This document shows, in pieces, positions 11,225-21,110 of a stretch of 64,000 nucleotides of DNA (position 1 is the stretch's first letter; every line of letters begins with the position of its first letter). The notes under the pieces were generated by a model. The model ran no database searches. It was not told where the DNA came from and saw only the letters and a program-made list of their open reading frames with translations. The stretch lies in NCBI RefSeq assembly GCF_031143425.1, contig NW_027150031.1, positions 1 to 64,000 on the forward strand. Reading direction: 5' to 3'. This DNA is from Pleurodeles waltl. Taxonomy: Eukaryota; Chordata; Amphibia; Caudata; Salamandridae. The position numbers were made by a program, and so were the translations under genes.

Positions 11225-14200
11225 GTAGGTCCCCCTCCCGAAGGCCCAGGTTTGAGAGGAAACAAACGGTGAAAGCGTTGAATCAGGAGAGGAGCGTGAA
11301 CAGAAGATGCATCTTCCCAAGAGCATTCACTGAGAGGATAACCCTTCCAATGAATCAGATATTGAAGCCGTCTGTGAAATAGACGAGAGTCACAGATTTC
11401 CTGTACCTCATATTCAGGAACATCGTTCACCAACACAGGAGGAGGACAAGGAAACTGACGAGAGAAAGGGTCAGGTACGTAAGGTTTGAGCTGGGAAACA
11501 TGAAAGACGGGATGAATTTTCCAAGTATGAGGTAAGCGAAGACGGACAGTGACAGGATTGACCAACTGAAGAATACGGAAAGGCCCATAGTAACGAGGTG
11601 TGAACTTATTTTGAGAAAGACGTGAGGGTAAGAATTTGGAGGAGAGCCAAACTTTGTCTTGCGGATGATAGTCTGGATTGGTTGCACGTTTCTTGTCTGC
11701 AGCCTTCTTCATATATCTCTTGGTATGTAACAAATTAGATCGAATTAGTCTATGGATTTGGAGAAGGCGTTTGGAGAAATAGGAAATAGCGGGTAGAGGA
11801 GAGTTGGATTGTGGAGAAGTAGGAAAAGAGGTAGGATGAAAACCATAAGAACAGAAAAAGGGAGTGACCTTGGAGGCGCTATGGACTGAGTTATTGTAGG
11901 AAAATTCAGCTATAGAGAGGTAAGTGTTCCAGTTACTTTGGGTAGAATTGCAAAAGCATCGAAGATATTGCTCTAGTCCTTGGTTCAGACGCTCGGTCTG
12001 GCCGTTGGTCTGAGGATGGAACCCTGAAGACAGGGCTCTATTAATATTCAGTGTTTTACAAAAATGCCTCCAAAACCGGGAAATGTACTGAGGTCCTCTA
12101 TCAGATATTATGGTATGTGGAAGTCCATGGAGACGGAAGATATGATCAATGAATATTTGCCTTAGTTCTTGAGAAGTAGGTAGCCTTTTCAGGGCAGTGA
12201 AATGAGCCATCTTCGTGAAAGAATCCACAGTGACCATGATAACCCGGTTTCCTGCTGATGGTGGGAGTGAACACATAAAATCAGTAGAGATGGTATGCCA
12301 TGGGGCCGGTGGAACAGGCAAAGGCTGTAGTAATCCTGCAGGTCTGGTATGGGGTATCTTGATTTGGGCACATATGGGACAGGCCTGAACGTATCTTTCC
12401 ACATCCAGCTTCCAGGTAGGCCACCAGAAAAATCGTGAAATAAGTTCTTGTGTGGCCTTGATGCCTCTATGACCAGCCACAGGTGAATCATGGCACATTT
12501 GTAATGCTTTTTCTTGCACCTTGTTAGTAGGGAGGAATATCAGGTTTTGATAATAAAAATATCCTTGTTTCTTATGTAATAATGGTCTTAGTTCTTCTAT
12601 ATCGTGGTCCGATAGGTTGGCGTATTCCAGTTGTACTTCTTCCAGGAAAGACTGAGTCACTCCAATGATCTTACTGGGTTCCAGAAGATACTGAGATGAG
12701 GAAGGAGTACACTCTGGATATCGGCGAGACAGAGCATCAGCCAGAATGTTTTGAGATCCAGGAATATATGTGATGAAAAAATCGTACTGACTGAAGAAAA
12801 AGGCCCAGCGGGCCTGACGACTATTCTGGCATACAAAATTTCGTAAACATTGTAGGTTACGGTGGTCTGTCCTCACCTCAAATGGTTCCTTGGAACCCAT
12901 CAGAAACTGTCTCCACTCAAGGCAGGCTGTTTTCAGAGCCAATAATTCCCTTTCCAGTACAGAATAGTGTTGTTCAGCTGTGGAAAGGATATGAGACAAG
13001 TAGAAAACAGGATGTTCAAGACCATCATCCTCTTGTCGTTGGAGTAAGACAGCTCCGATGGCTCTCTCAGAAGCATCAGTTACGACTATAAATTGTTTGG
13101 TGGTATCTGGATGTCTCAAGATGGGGGCTTGGGTGAAGGCTCTCTTTAATTCTTGAAAGGCTGCTTCAGCCGCCTCAGTCCAGACAAACCCTTTCTTTAA
13201 ATGTTCCTTTTTTAAGGTGTGAGTTATGTGGCTAGTCTGTCTGGCAAAGTCTAGAATGAATTGTCGATAGAAGTTTGCTAACCCTAGGAAACATTGTGTT
13301 TCTTTTATGGAAGAAGGAGAAGGCCACTCTAGGATAGCTTGTACCTTTTCTTGATCCATAGCTATGCCGGTGGGACTTAAATGATAGCCCAGATATTTGA
13401 CTTCCGTCATGTCGAACTCACATTTTTCTGGTTTGCAAAATAGTTGATGAGCACGAAGTCTTTGAAGAACTTGTTTCACATGGGAAGAGTGTAGTTCCGG
13501 ATTTCTAGAATAAATAAGAATATCATCTAGGTAGATCACGACTGTCTGATTCAGAAGGTCTGAAAACACTGAGTCCATAAACCTCTGGAAGATTGCGGGG
13601 GCGTTAGTGAGACCAAACGGCATAACCCTATATTCAAAATGGCCAAATGGAGTCCTGAAAGCTGTCTTCCATTCGTCGCCTTCTTTTATGCGTAAAAGGT
13701 GGTAAGCTCCTCGTAAATCTAATTTAGTAAAACGTTGAGCCCCTCTGATAGCTTCTAGTATGTCCCTGATGAGAGGCAAAGGATAACGGTCTTTAATTGT
13801 TATTTTATTCAGACCTCGAAAATCCAGGCAAGGACGAAGATCCTTTGTCTTCTTGGGGACAAAAAAGAGAGGAGCCCCAGCCGGAGACGACGATGGAACA
13901 ATAAGACCACTCTGTATATTTTCGTCCAGATACTCTTTTAGAACTTCCTTTTCGGGTTCCGTGAGAGAGTACATCCTCCCAAAAGGAACAATTGTGCCGG
14001 GTTCCAATGGAATAGCACAATCATATTCTCGATGTGGAGGTAGCACAGGTTTCGACGGTTTTTGGAAAACATCCTGAAACTCCAAATAGTGGTCTGGGAC
14101 CCCTTGGACCGTATTAATGGACATACCAGTGGCACCTTCAGTATCTAAGGATCTTTTCGGAGACCAATACTTGTCGGAAGTAAAACAGTTCTCATGACAA

Positions 14201-14658
14201 AATTGCGAAGACAAAGAAACTGTCCGGGTTACCCAATTTATATACGGGTTATGTCTGATAAACCACGGAATTCCAAGAATGATGGTATGGTTGGGGGACG
14301 TGATAAGATCGAAGGAGATGTGTTCTTGATGGTTTCCCACCTGTAGACTTAACATCAGGGTAGTGGTGTCTACAGGACCAGAGGATATCAAGGATCCATC
14401 CACGGTGTGTATCTGTTCGGGTACTTCTTTTGCTTGTGTAGGAACTTGGTGAGCAGCAGCCCATGTCTTGTCCATGTATATACCACTAGCACCACAATCT
14501 AGTAATGCCATAGTCTTTTCTTGACGACCGTCAGGAAGTTGTAACAGGACAGGAAAAATGAACAAGGCGGTTGTATTGTCATCAAAGGAGCTGATGGAAG
14601 GTATAGCAGTAGATCCCGTCCCCTCCCTTCTTACAGAGGACGGGAGGTGGCGTTTCCC
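11225..14658 (-). CDS. sushi-type pol: protease, RT, RNase H, integrase, chromodomain
   Basis: One unbroken frame of over 1100 codons. In order: aspartic protease with DCGAS near 14499 (family usually D-S/T-G, so the second residue is altered); reverse transcriptase with YLDD at about 13533-13522; RNase H ending near 12720; integrase with an HHCC zinc region (about 12490-12370) and DDE residues in STDFM (about 12285), SDRGPQ (about 12100) and TERLNQ (about 11990); and a C-terminal chromodomain (YEVQEICDSRL through YLIHWKGYPLSECSWED, about 11410-11290). Expression would need the -1 frameshift at 14652-14658. No stop codon precedes the 3' LTR: the frame continues about 262 codons through the LTR to a TGA at its end (10438-10440). 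The enzyme set looks intact apart from the protease site. Confidence 0.9.
11228..11240 (-). other. polypurine tract of the sushi-type element
   Basis: Minus-strand GGGAGGGGGA a few bases before the 3' LTR, the normal place for plus-strand DNA priming. Confidence 0.6.
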
Positions 14659-15545
14659 GAAGGCCTGGGTGGACGTACAGGACAGGTACGAAGCATGTGA
14701 CCAGCAGAACCCCAGTACAGTCACAACCCTCTCTTGCGTCTGTCCTCCCGTTCACTAGCAGAGAGCGGACCTCGGGTAGTATCCACCTGCATGGGTTCCC
14801 CTTCGATGTCTCTAGCAGGAGTGCGAGGTTCCTCAGAACGCTGCAGGCAAGCTCGTGAGCTACTTGGCTGGGAAAACCCTCTACTCCTTTTCTTTTCCGA
14901 TCTCCGTTCCTGAAGACGATATTCGATGGACAGTGCTTGATCCATCAGGCCACGAAGATCTTCCGCTCTGGTAGAATGTACTAGTTCATCCTTTATTTCT
15001 TCTTTGAGACCTCTACGAAATAAAGTTACCAGAGTACGTTCCACCCAAGTGGTCTCTGCTGCCAGCTGACGAAAACGGGTTATATATTGCAAGACGTCTT
15101 GCGAGCCTTGTTGGATATCACATAAGGCTTCTTCGGCAGAGGCTTCCAATCCAGGACGGCTAAACATCTGTTTGAAGCGACTCACAAAGGTGGAATAGTC
15201 CGACAATACAGGATCGTTGGAGGACACCATCGGGGTTGCCCAGGCCAAGGCTGGACCGGATAAGGCACTAAGATAACCCACCTTGGTCCTGTCGTGGGAG
15301 AATTGGGTAGGTCGGAAGGCGAAGTACACTGTTAATGCATCCAGGAACTCGCGAAGCTTGGTTGGTTCACCAGAGAAACAAGGGGTAGAAGCGGAGATAG
15401 TTGGAACATCACTGGTGCGGAGAGCCAAAGCCTGTCGTAACGCAGCATTTTCATTGCGTAGTTGTTGCAATTCCTGAGCTTGTTGCTGAATCGTGGTCAA
15501 AAGAGATTGTTCCGGATCTGCAGCAGCCGCCACTGTGTCATCCAT
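14631..15545 (-). pseudogene. sushi-type gag, stop in the zinc knuckle
   Basis: Gag structural protein starting at ATG 15545, only 38 nt after the LTR. It has an N-terminal coiled-coil-like region (QQQAQELQQLRNENAALRQA), then a capsid-like region typical of sushi/RTL gag (FSGEPTKLREFLDAL onward), then a basic tail. In the gag frame a CCHC zinc knuckle is expected at about 14723-14680. The GSAGHMLRTC part is present, but the first cysteine position is TGA (14723-14721) and the second is TGG (14714-14712). Gag therefore stops early and the knuckle is lost. The original gag frame would end at TAA 14633-14631, after the frameshift site. Confidence 0.85.
14652..14658 (-). promoter_or_regulatory. 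GGGAAAC -1 ribosomal frameshift heptamer
   Basis: On the minus strand the heptamer G GGA AAC lies in the correct phase of the gag frame, 19 nt before the gag-frame TAA at 14631-14633. Slipping back one base leads directly into the long pol frame, whose relation to gag is exactly -1. The same heptamer is used by PEG10, the domesticated mammalian relative. Downstream sequence is GC-rich, but I did not fold it. In this copy the new TGA upstream would stop ribosomes before they reach the site. Confidence 0.75.
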
Positions 15546-15572
15546 GGTGTTTGAGGACGTCGGAATGGTTTG

Positions 15573-15581
15573 GCGCTGCAA
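15573..15581 (-). promoter_or_regulatory. putative self-priming primer binding site
   Basis: Two nucleotides beyond the 5' LTR the minus strand reads TTGCAGCGC. The LTR contains GCGCTGCAA at 15932-15924, about 31 nt after the TATA box, where the RNA should start. The two are perfectly complementary over 9 nt. No tRNA-like TGG primer site is seen. Priming of reverse transcription by the element's own 5' RNA end is known for the Tf1/sushi group. The RNA start is inferred, not shown. Confidence 0.7.
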
Positions 15582-15583
15582 TC

Positions 15584-16359
15584 TGTCACGACTCACGTGC
15601 TGCTTGCGCCTGGAATTTGCAGACCGGGTGGCGTGGATCTTCAATGTTCGGCTTTGGCCCAAAAAGGGGCGACTCTTTCTGGTAGCCACGGTGCTGTAGG
15701 CAATGGAGACGCCAAGAACAGACCGTGCCCTTTAGAAAATAGCGCCAGAGGAAAAAAACCCTTAGAAAAAGGGGAAAAACCTCCAACAGGAAGATTCCTG
15801 GAAAAAACAAGAACAAACAAACTGGAATCCAAAAGGAGCAAAAGTCAGGAAACACAGAATGCTGAAATCCAGAACCTACAGGAGAGGAAATCAGGAGCGA
15901 AGACACTAACTGAGCAGAAAGTGTTGCAGCGCAAGGAAATGAAGAAAACACAGCCCTTATATACCAAAAGACAGGAAGTAAAAGGACACCATATTAGACA
16001 GGGAGAGGTACATAGAACAAAACAGAATAGAAACCATAGAGAATAGGGAACAATGAATGCTGGGAAAAGAAAGGTAACCTGGGAAGGGAAGAAGACATAA
16101 AAAAAGTACAACAAAAAGACCCAAGAAAGAAGAAAAGAAAGAGGACAAGAAAGAAGAAAGAAGAACAGGTAAGAGGGGTCAGGAGACCCCAGCAAGGCGG
16201 TGGAAAACGACAGAGCGAGGCCCCATGCAATGCCTGGGGCCTCGAAAAGTGCATGAAAGGCTGGGGGCGCGCCGCGTTTTAGAAACGCGCTGTGCGGCCC
16301 CAGCCGAACGCCCGGCTTGTGCCGAACATTCGGCTCGCGCCGCACCACGCGGCGCGACA
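15584..16359 (-). repeat. 5' LTR of the sushi-type element
   Basis: 776 bp. The minus-strand TATA box is at 15963-15957. The predicted transcription start is about 31 nt downstream, near 15932, where the RNA would begin GCGCTGCAA. That sequence is complementary to the site just outside the LTR at 15573-15581. Confidence 0.92.
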
Positions 16360-16685
16360 AAGACTTGCTCCTCCCATGTTGTTAGTTGAGGGGGAGGAGG
16401 TGGGGGTCCGCCGCCAGTCCGCTGTACCGCGATGTGGTGCCTGGATACCCTGGAACGCACCTTCCCCCGTAGGTCTTTCCACTTCTTCCTGATGTCCTCC
16501 CTATTTCTTGGGTGCTGTCCCACTGCGTTCACCCTGTCCACTATTCTTTTCCATAGCTCCATCTTCCTGGCTATGGATGTGTGCTGTACCTGTGAGCCAA
16601 ATAGCTGTGGCTCTACCCGTAGGATTTCCTCCACCATGACCCTGAGCTCCTCCTCGGAGAAGCGGGGGTGTCTTTGGCGTGCCAT

Positions 16686-17229
16686 GGGGTGGTGTGTGTG
16701 ATGTGTGGGGTGGTGTACGTGGTGATGAGTGTGGTGAGTGTAGTGGTATGTGGTGTTTTGTGCTCGGATGTTGTGTGGGTGATGGTGTTGTGTCCCTCTG
16801 TTGGATGGGGTTGTCTATTCTGTGCTCTCTCTCTCACCTTCTATCAGAATTTTTGGTTGTAGGGGTTTGTGGGTGATGTGGGTGTGTGTTTTATATTGTA
16901 TTGGATGTGTGGGTGTAGTGTGTGTATGTGTATCAGGTGTGTGTATTTGTAATTGTCCAATGTGGCGGTGTTTTGGTGCTGTGTGTGTATTTTGAGCGCA
17001 GCGGTGTGTACCGCCAATGGAATACCGCGGTTGAAGGACCACCGAGTGGATTCGTGGGTCGTAATGGCATGGGCGTGTTTCTGTTGGCGTGGAGGTGGAG
17101 GATTTGTTTCCGCATGTTTATCGCTGACCTTTGGTGTGGCGGTATTGTGTGGGTGTCTGAATTTCGGCGGATTCCGTGATGTGTGTCATAATAGCTGTGG
17201 CGGTCGACCGCCGCCGCGGGGGTGTATTG
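16686..17229. other. GT-rich right arm of the Harbinger element
   Basis: Upstream of gene B. Dominated by degenerate TG/GTGTG runs (about 16690-16990), followed by sequence with GCGGT/ACCGC motifs. It would contain gene B's promoter, but no clear TATA box is seen. Confidence 0.5.
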
Positions 17230-17284
17230 GCGGTCTTCTGCACGGCGGTAAGCGCCTTATACCGCCAATGTTGTAATGACCCCC
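17230..17284 (-). repeat. right terminal inverted repeat of the Harbinger element
   Basis: On the minus strand it reads GGGGGTCATTACAACATTGG, matching the left end at 2236. It is followed by the ATA target duplication at 17285-17287. Confidence 0.85.
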
Positions 17285-17299
17285 ATAATGTTTTAAGTA

Positions 17300-20200
17300 A
17301 ATAGGTACTCCAAAATGGAGAGGAAGAGAACAGAAAGGAGGCATCACAGAGAAGATGTTTCTTCTGAGGAGGAGACTGGAAGAGAAAGAAGAAGTTCCAG
17401 AAGATCTTCAGTTTCCTCCAGTAAATATCTTCATTCAAGATGCTGTGATACAGGTGAAGGAGGCAGAAAGGGCCAAGACAAAAAAACATTAACATCATGG
17501 AAGGGATGATTCTTCTTCATCAAGATCATCTTCCCCAAATGCTTGTCCTATTACAAAGGGGACATACCTAAGGAGAGAAGAAATGTAGCAGATTGTGGCA
17601 CATTCAAGGAACAATCTGAGATTTCCTCAAACTGAGATTAAGGATGATGAATCTTCTTTGTTCTGTCCCCAGAGTGATAAACAGTCAGGCCCATCTCTGC
17701 CCTTACATGAGAAGATGTCTTCTTTAATATTTAGATAGTGGAAGGACATAAAGCACCTAATAGTTCCTAGATTTAAACAGTAAAAGCATTAGCATTTTAT
17801 AATTAAATTATTATATGTATTGTGGCAGGGAAATGCAGGAAGGGCAGGACTGTTCTGAGTTGTTTAACATAGAAAAACAGGCAAGATTATTTTCTGACAT
17901 TCTTTGTGGGGCTGTATATATGGTGGCAGGGAGAGCAGTCCTGACAATGAGACAAATACAGTTGAGATGGTGGAAGGCAGAGAGTTCAGAGAAAACAGCT
18001 TTATTGACAATTTCATTCTAAGGAATGACATTGGTGACCAACTGGACACTAATGTTACAAAAGCCTTCAGAAATTGGAAACTGCATGGCCCTATAAGAGT
18101 GAATTTTCATCTAATGTAACACATTATTAATCGCAGGAGGCACAAAGACAGGCAAAGAAGAAGAAAACAATTCAACAAAAGAGAGCATCTAGAATGACCT
18201 CTTCAATTGTCAGGGGACAGCTCAGAAATCAATGGGCTCCTGACCATTGGGCGAAGTAAATTTAAGTAAGCCGGTGGAAGATATATCCAAGGCTTTGTTC
18301 TGTACAGGAAGAAAGATATTTCCCATGCATTGGTACTGAATATAATAGAGAAGTGTTATGCAATACAATTTCCACTCTGCTTCTAAATCTGGTCTTCATC
18401 CATATTCTTACTCCCAAGAACATCGACAAAGCAGATGCCATCTTTAAAAGAATAAAGGATTTAATGGAAAACAAGGATAACATCCTAGTTCCAGGGGCAG
18501 AAAGGAGGCAAGGATATGAACTTGTTCTCTTTCTATGGGAAAGAGCATCAGGAGGGCTTTGCCCCATGCCTGTGCTAGATTTGAAAGGAGTAAACAAGCG
18601 GATGTGAACTATTCATTTCAAAATGGACTGGCTGCAAATGACCATACCTCTAGTACAACCCAAGGAGTTCATGGTGAAGCTATATTTGCAAGACGAGAAT
18701 TTGCACCTTTCTATATGCAAGATCATCAGACGTTTCTATGCTTTGCAGTGAGGGGTCAGAATTTTCAGTTCCAATTTCTGCCTTTTCATTTGAAAGCAAC
18801 CCTGATGGTATTCACAAAAGTGCTGTTCCAATACTGGAGATATTACACAATTGGTGGATTGTGTTGAACCCATTTCTGGACCATTGGATATTCCATGCTG
18901 CATCGAAAGGGCTTACTGAGGCTAATTTCCAGACGGTGATATTAGCGCTTCAGACATCTGAGTTTATAACACATTGGAAAAAAACAACCAGAGTCCTGTC
19001 AAAGGCCTCAAATGCATTGGAGCAAGATTATTTTTATAAAGAAGTGGGTAGATCTTCTAGAGCCAAGAATTCTAAAGATACCCAGTTGTGTACACATGTA
19101 ATTGGTCTAGAGGCTCCAAAGGCCAATAACTGGCCTCAGCTCTGGTGATGATTCCTTGGGTAAGGTTTCATCTGGGGATTGTGGTTTGTTATCCTTTGAG
19201 AAGTTGCAAACCAGCTTCGATGGACTTAGATTCTCCAATACCTCTCAACCAGAGAATAAAGAAAAAGCTAACACTGTAATCAGACCTAGGTAGTCGAAGG
19301 TTGATCATCGATTTCACTTCATCCTCTACTGGTGAAGGTCATCCTGACAGATCCTAGCAGCTATCGTTGTGGAACAATGCTAGAATCCATTTAAATACTG
19401 GAGAAATATCCCTCTCTTTACAAAGTTCGTTCCTCAAATTGGAAAGACCTGAAACAGTCAGATTAACTTTCTTAATTTTGTCCCTTTCATTCAGAAAGTC
19501 TGGATTAGAATAAAATCAGATAATCCTACGACCAAGTCTTTTCTGAAAAGACAAGGGCCAGGTCCAGGTCTGCTTTTTAAAAAGCAGAACTGATCTTTTC
19601 CTGGGAAGAGAATGTCTGCTCCCTGAAAGCAATCATTATTAGGGAGTGGAGAATGGGGTGGCAGACAAACTCAGCAGGGTATTCCCATCCTCTCATGGAT
19701 TTTGTCTGAGCCCTCAAGTGTTCAAGAGAATTTGCCCATGGATGGATTATCTAGAAATAGATCTGTTTACTTCACAGAGAAATTCCTGTTGTCCCAAATT
19801 TGTGTCAAGGACAGAGTGGAGGGGCTCAGGCAGCTGATGTGATACCTTGTTAGTGGCCTCAAGTCATATTCTACACTTTCCACCTTTACCTCTAATTCTA
19901 AAAGTTTTAATGAAGATGAAGAGAGAGAAAGCAAAGGTGACAATGTTTCTGTGGTTTTGGCCCCACTGTTCCTGGTTCCCTCTTTAGCAGGTGGTGAAGA
20001 GGCAGAAATTGATATTTTCATGCTACTTCTATCCCCTATTCTGAGCAAGATGGTCATCGCCTGGTGATGTGTGACAGCTTAGAAAATGAGCGGCTGGGTT
20101 TTTAATGAATGGGCTTTCACAAGAATTGCCAGTGGCTAACGCTGCCTTCTAGAAGACTGGCCACTCTCCTTCTTATGCATGTTATTGGAGGTCTTTTAAA

Positions 20201-21110
20201 AACAGAGTCATAGGAAAGACTGTGATCCAGTTTCTAGAGAAGAACAAAGATTTTAGCTGTTTTTGCAAGAAGGGTTTTCTTTAGGATCAGTGGTCTCAAC
20301 TCTAAGGATACAATGGACAACCATCAAGGCTTTAAGAGAATCATGGGAAGTGTAGGCAATCTAAACATTTATGGTTTTAGACTGTTTCAAGATTTTCCAT
20401 TGGCAAGATCTCCCCTTCTGACGTTTGAATCGAGATTGGGATTGTTTGGGGGGTTTGGATGCTTGGAGGGTTGGAATTTATTGACACATGAAGTGTTCTA
20501 TCTAGTAGCAATCCGGTTGGCCAGGAAACTAGGTGAATTAGGGGTTTTACACTGCAAGCGTCCTTACTGGAGAGTTTTTTTTTTTACAGATGGGTTCTTA
20601 GGTGGGGGCTATTCTTTGTCCCTAAAGTGAATTCTCAGTTTCGTTTAGTGCAACAGGTGATTTTCCCAGATTTTGTGCTGTCTTGTTGGTCTTAAGAAGC
20701 TTGTCATGCCTTAAAAGTTCAAAGGGAGGTTATCATCTATTTGAAGGGGGTGTCTGCCTTCAGGAAGATGGATGCATTGTTTGTTAATTTTGGACAATCA
20801 AGAAGAGGAATAATACCTTTTTATTTCTTCGCTCAGCAGATGGATTTATGCAGCAATTGCAAAAGCCTGTGCTGAAAAGGGGTTGCCTTATCCGAGAAAA
20901 GTATAAGGAAAATCGACCAGAAGCATGAACACTTACTTCATGGACAGAGGTCCTGAGGGCCCCTACCTTGGAAACCTGCAGCACACCTACTTGGTCAGTT
21001 CCATCAATATTCGTGAAACACTACAGAATTCGGTGTGACGGCATGAGTTCTTGAGACTTTGGGTCTAAAGTACTGTTGGCAGCAATTAGTATCTAACTGT
21101 AGCCAGGGAT
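17300..21110 (+). pseudogene. ancient DIRS-type retroelement, heavily decayed
   Basis: Scattered pieces in all three plus frames resemble, in the right order, the younger DIRS-type element at 60754-63954. An RT region runs about 18560-18850 (PVLDLKGVNKRM, then LCFAVRGQNFQFQFLPFHLKA, like the RFLQF...LPFGLS region). An RNase H/methylase-like region runs about 19640-20060 (VADKLSR, then EIDLFTSQRN, like DWNS and VDLFASR). A tyrosine-recombinase-like end lies about 20930-21040 (a PxKPAAHLLGQFH segment). Many stops and frame changes occur. DIRS elements integrate with a tyrosine recombinase rather than a DDE integrase. The catalytic RT motif is not recognisable. Boundaries are approximate. Confidence 0.6.

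Larger units (their letters stand above)
10436..16359 (-). mobile_element. Tf1/sushi-type Ty3/gypsy LTR retrotransposon, full length, young
   Basis: Complete element on the minus strand: 5' LTR 15584-16359, gag, pol with integrase chromodomain, 3' LTR 10436-11224. LTRs start TGTCAC and end GCGACA on the plus strand. The 5-bp sequence AAGAC flanks both sides (10431-10435, 16360-16364). The LTRs differ by about five substitutions in 775 aligned bases, plus a 1-bp indel and a 14-bp duplication in the 3' LTR, so the insertion is recent compared with its neighbours. The self-priming site, the -1 frameshift heptamer and the chromodomain place it in the sushi/chromovirus branch from which the mammalian PEG10/RTL genes descend. 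It interrupts Harbinger gene B. Confidence 0.92.
9231..16685 (-). pseudogene. Harbinger Myb/SANT-like accessory gene B, split by a gypsy insertion
   Basis: A second Myb/SANT-type gene, distinct from gene A and closer in style to NAIF1-type proteins. Exon 1 starts at ATG 16685 and encodes a trihelical domain (FSEEELRVMVEEIL, then KMELWKRIVDRVNAV, then REDIRKKWKDLRGKV) followed by a proline run. The gypsy element at 10436-16359 interrupts exon 1. The exon resumes on the far side of the AAGAC duplication and ends at a GTAAGT donor (10372-10377). Exon 2 begins after a CAG acceptor near 10053 in matching phase. Its acidic part meets an in-frame TAA at 9882-9884, and beyond it the same frame stays open to 9231 with a coiled-coil-like segment (LHEALSSIMGAYHHSQEMM region, about 9640-9470) and a basic tail. 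Both the insertion and the stop inactivate it. Confidence 0.75.
2236..17284 (+). mobile_element. 15-kb PIF/Harbinger DNA transposon, autonomous-type but broken
   Basis: The two ends are inverted copies: GGTGGTCATTACAAC at the left, and GGGGGTCATTACAAC when the right end is read on the minus strand. The sequence ATA flanks both sides (2233-2235 and 17285-17287), a 3-bp target duplication as expected for Harbinger. Inside are a transposase gene (+, 7744-8758) and two Myb/SANT-like genes (-, 4182-7267 and 9231-16685). The remaining length is minisatellite arrays, a 5.9-kb gypsy insertion and GT-rich spacer. Without the gypsy element it is about 9.1 kb, large for this superfamily. The transposase has a frameshift and a stop, and both Myb genes are damaged, so this copy is probably immobile on its own. 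Confidence 0.88.

Noticed and set aside
15570..16046. Lys-rich plus-strand open frames in the sushi-type LTRs
   Set aside because: They occur in both LTRs antisense to the element and are purine-rich low-complexity sequence.
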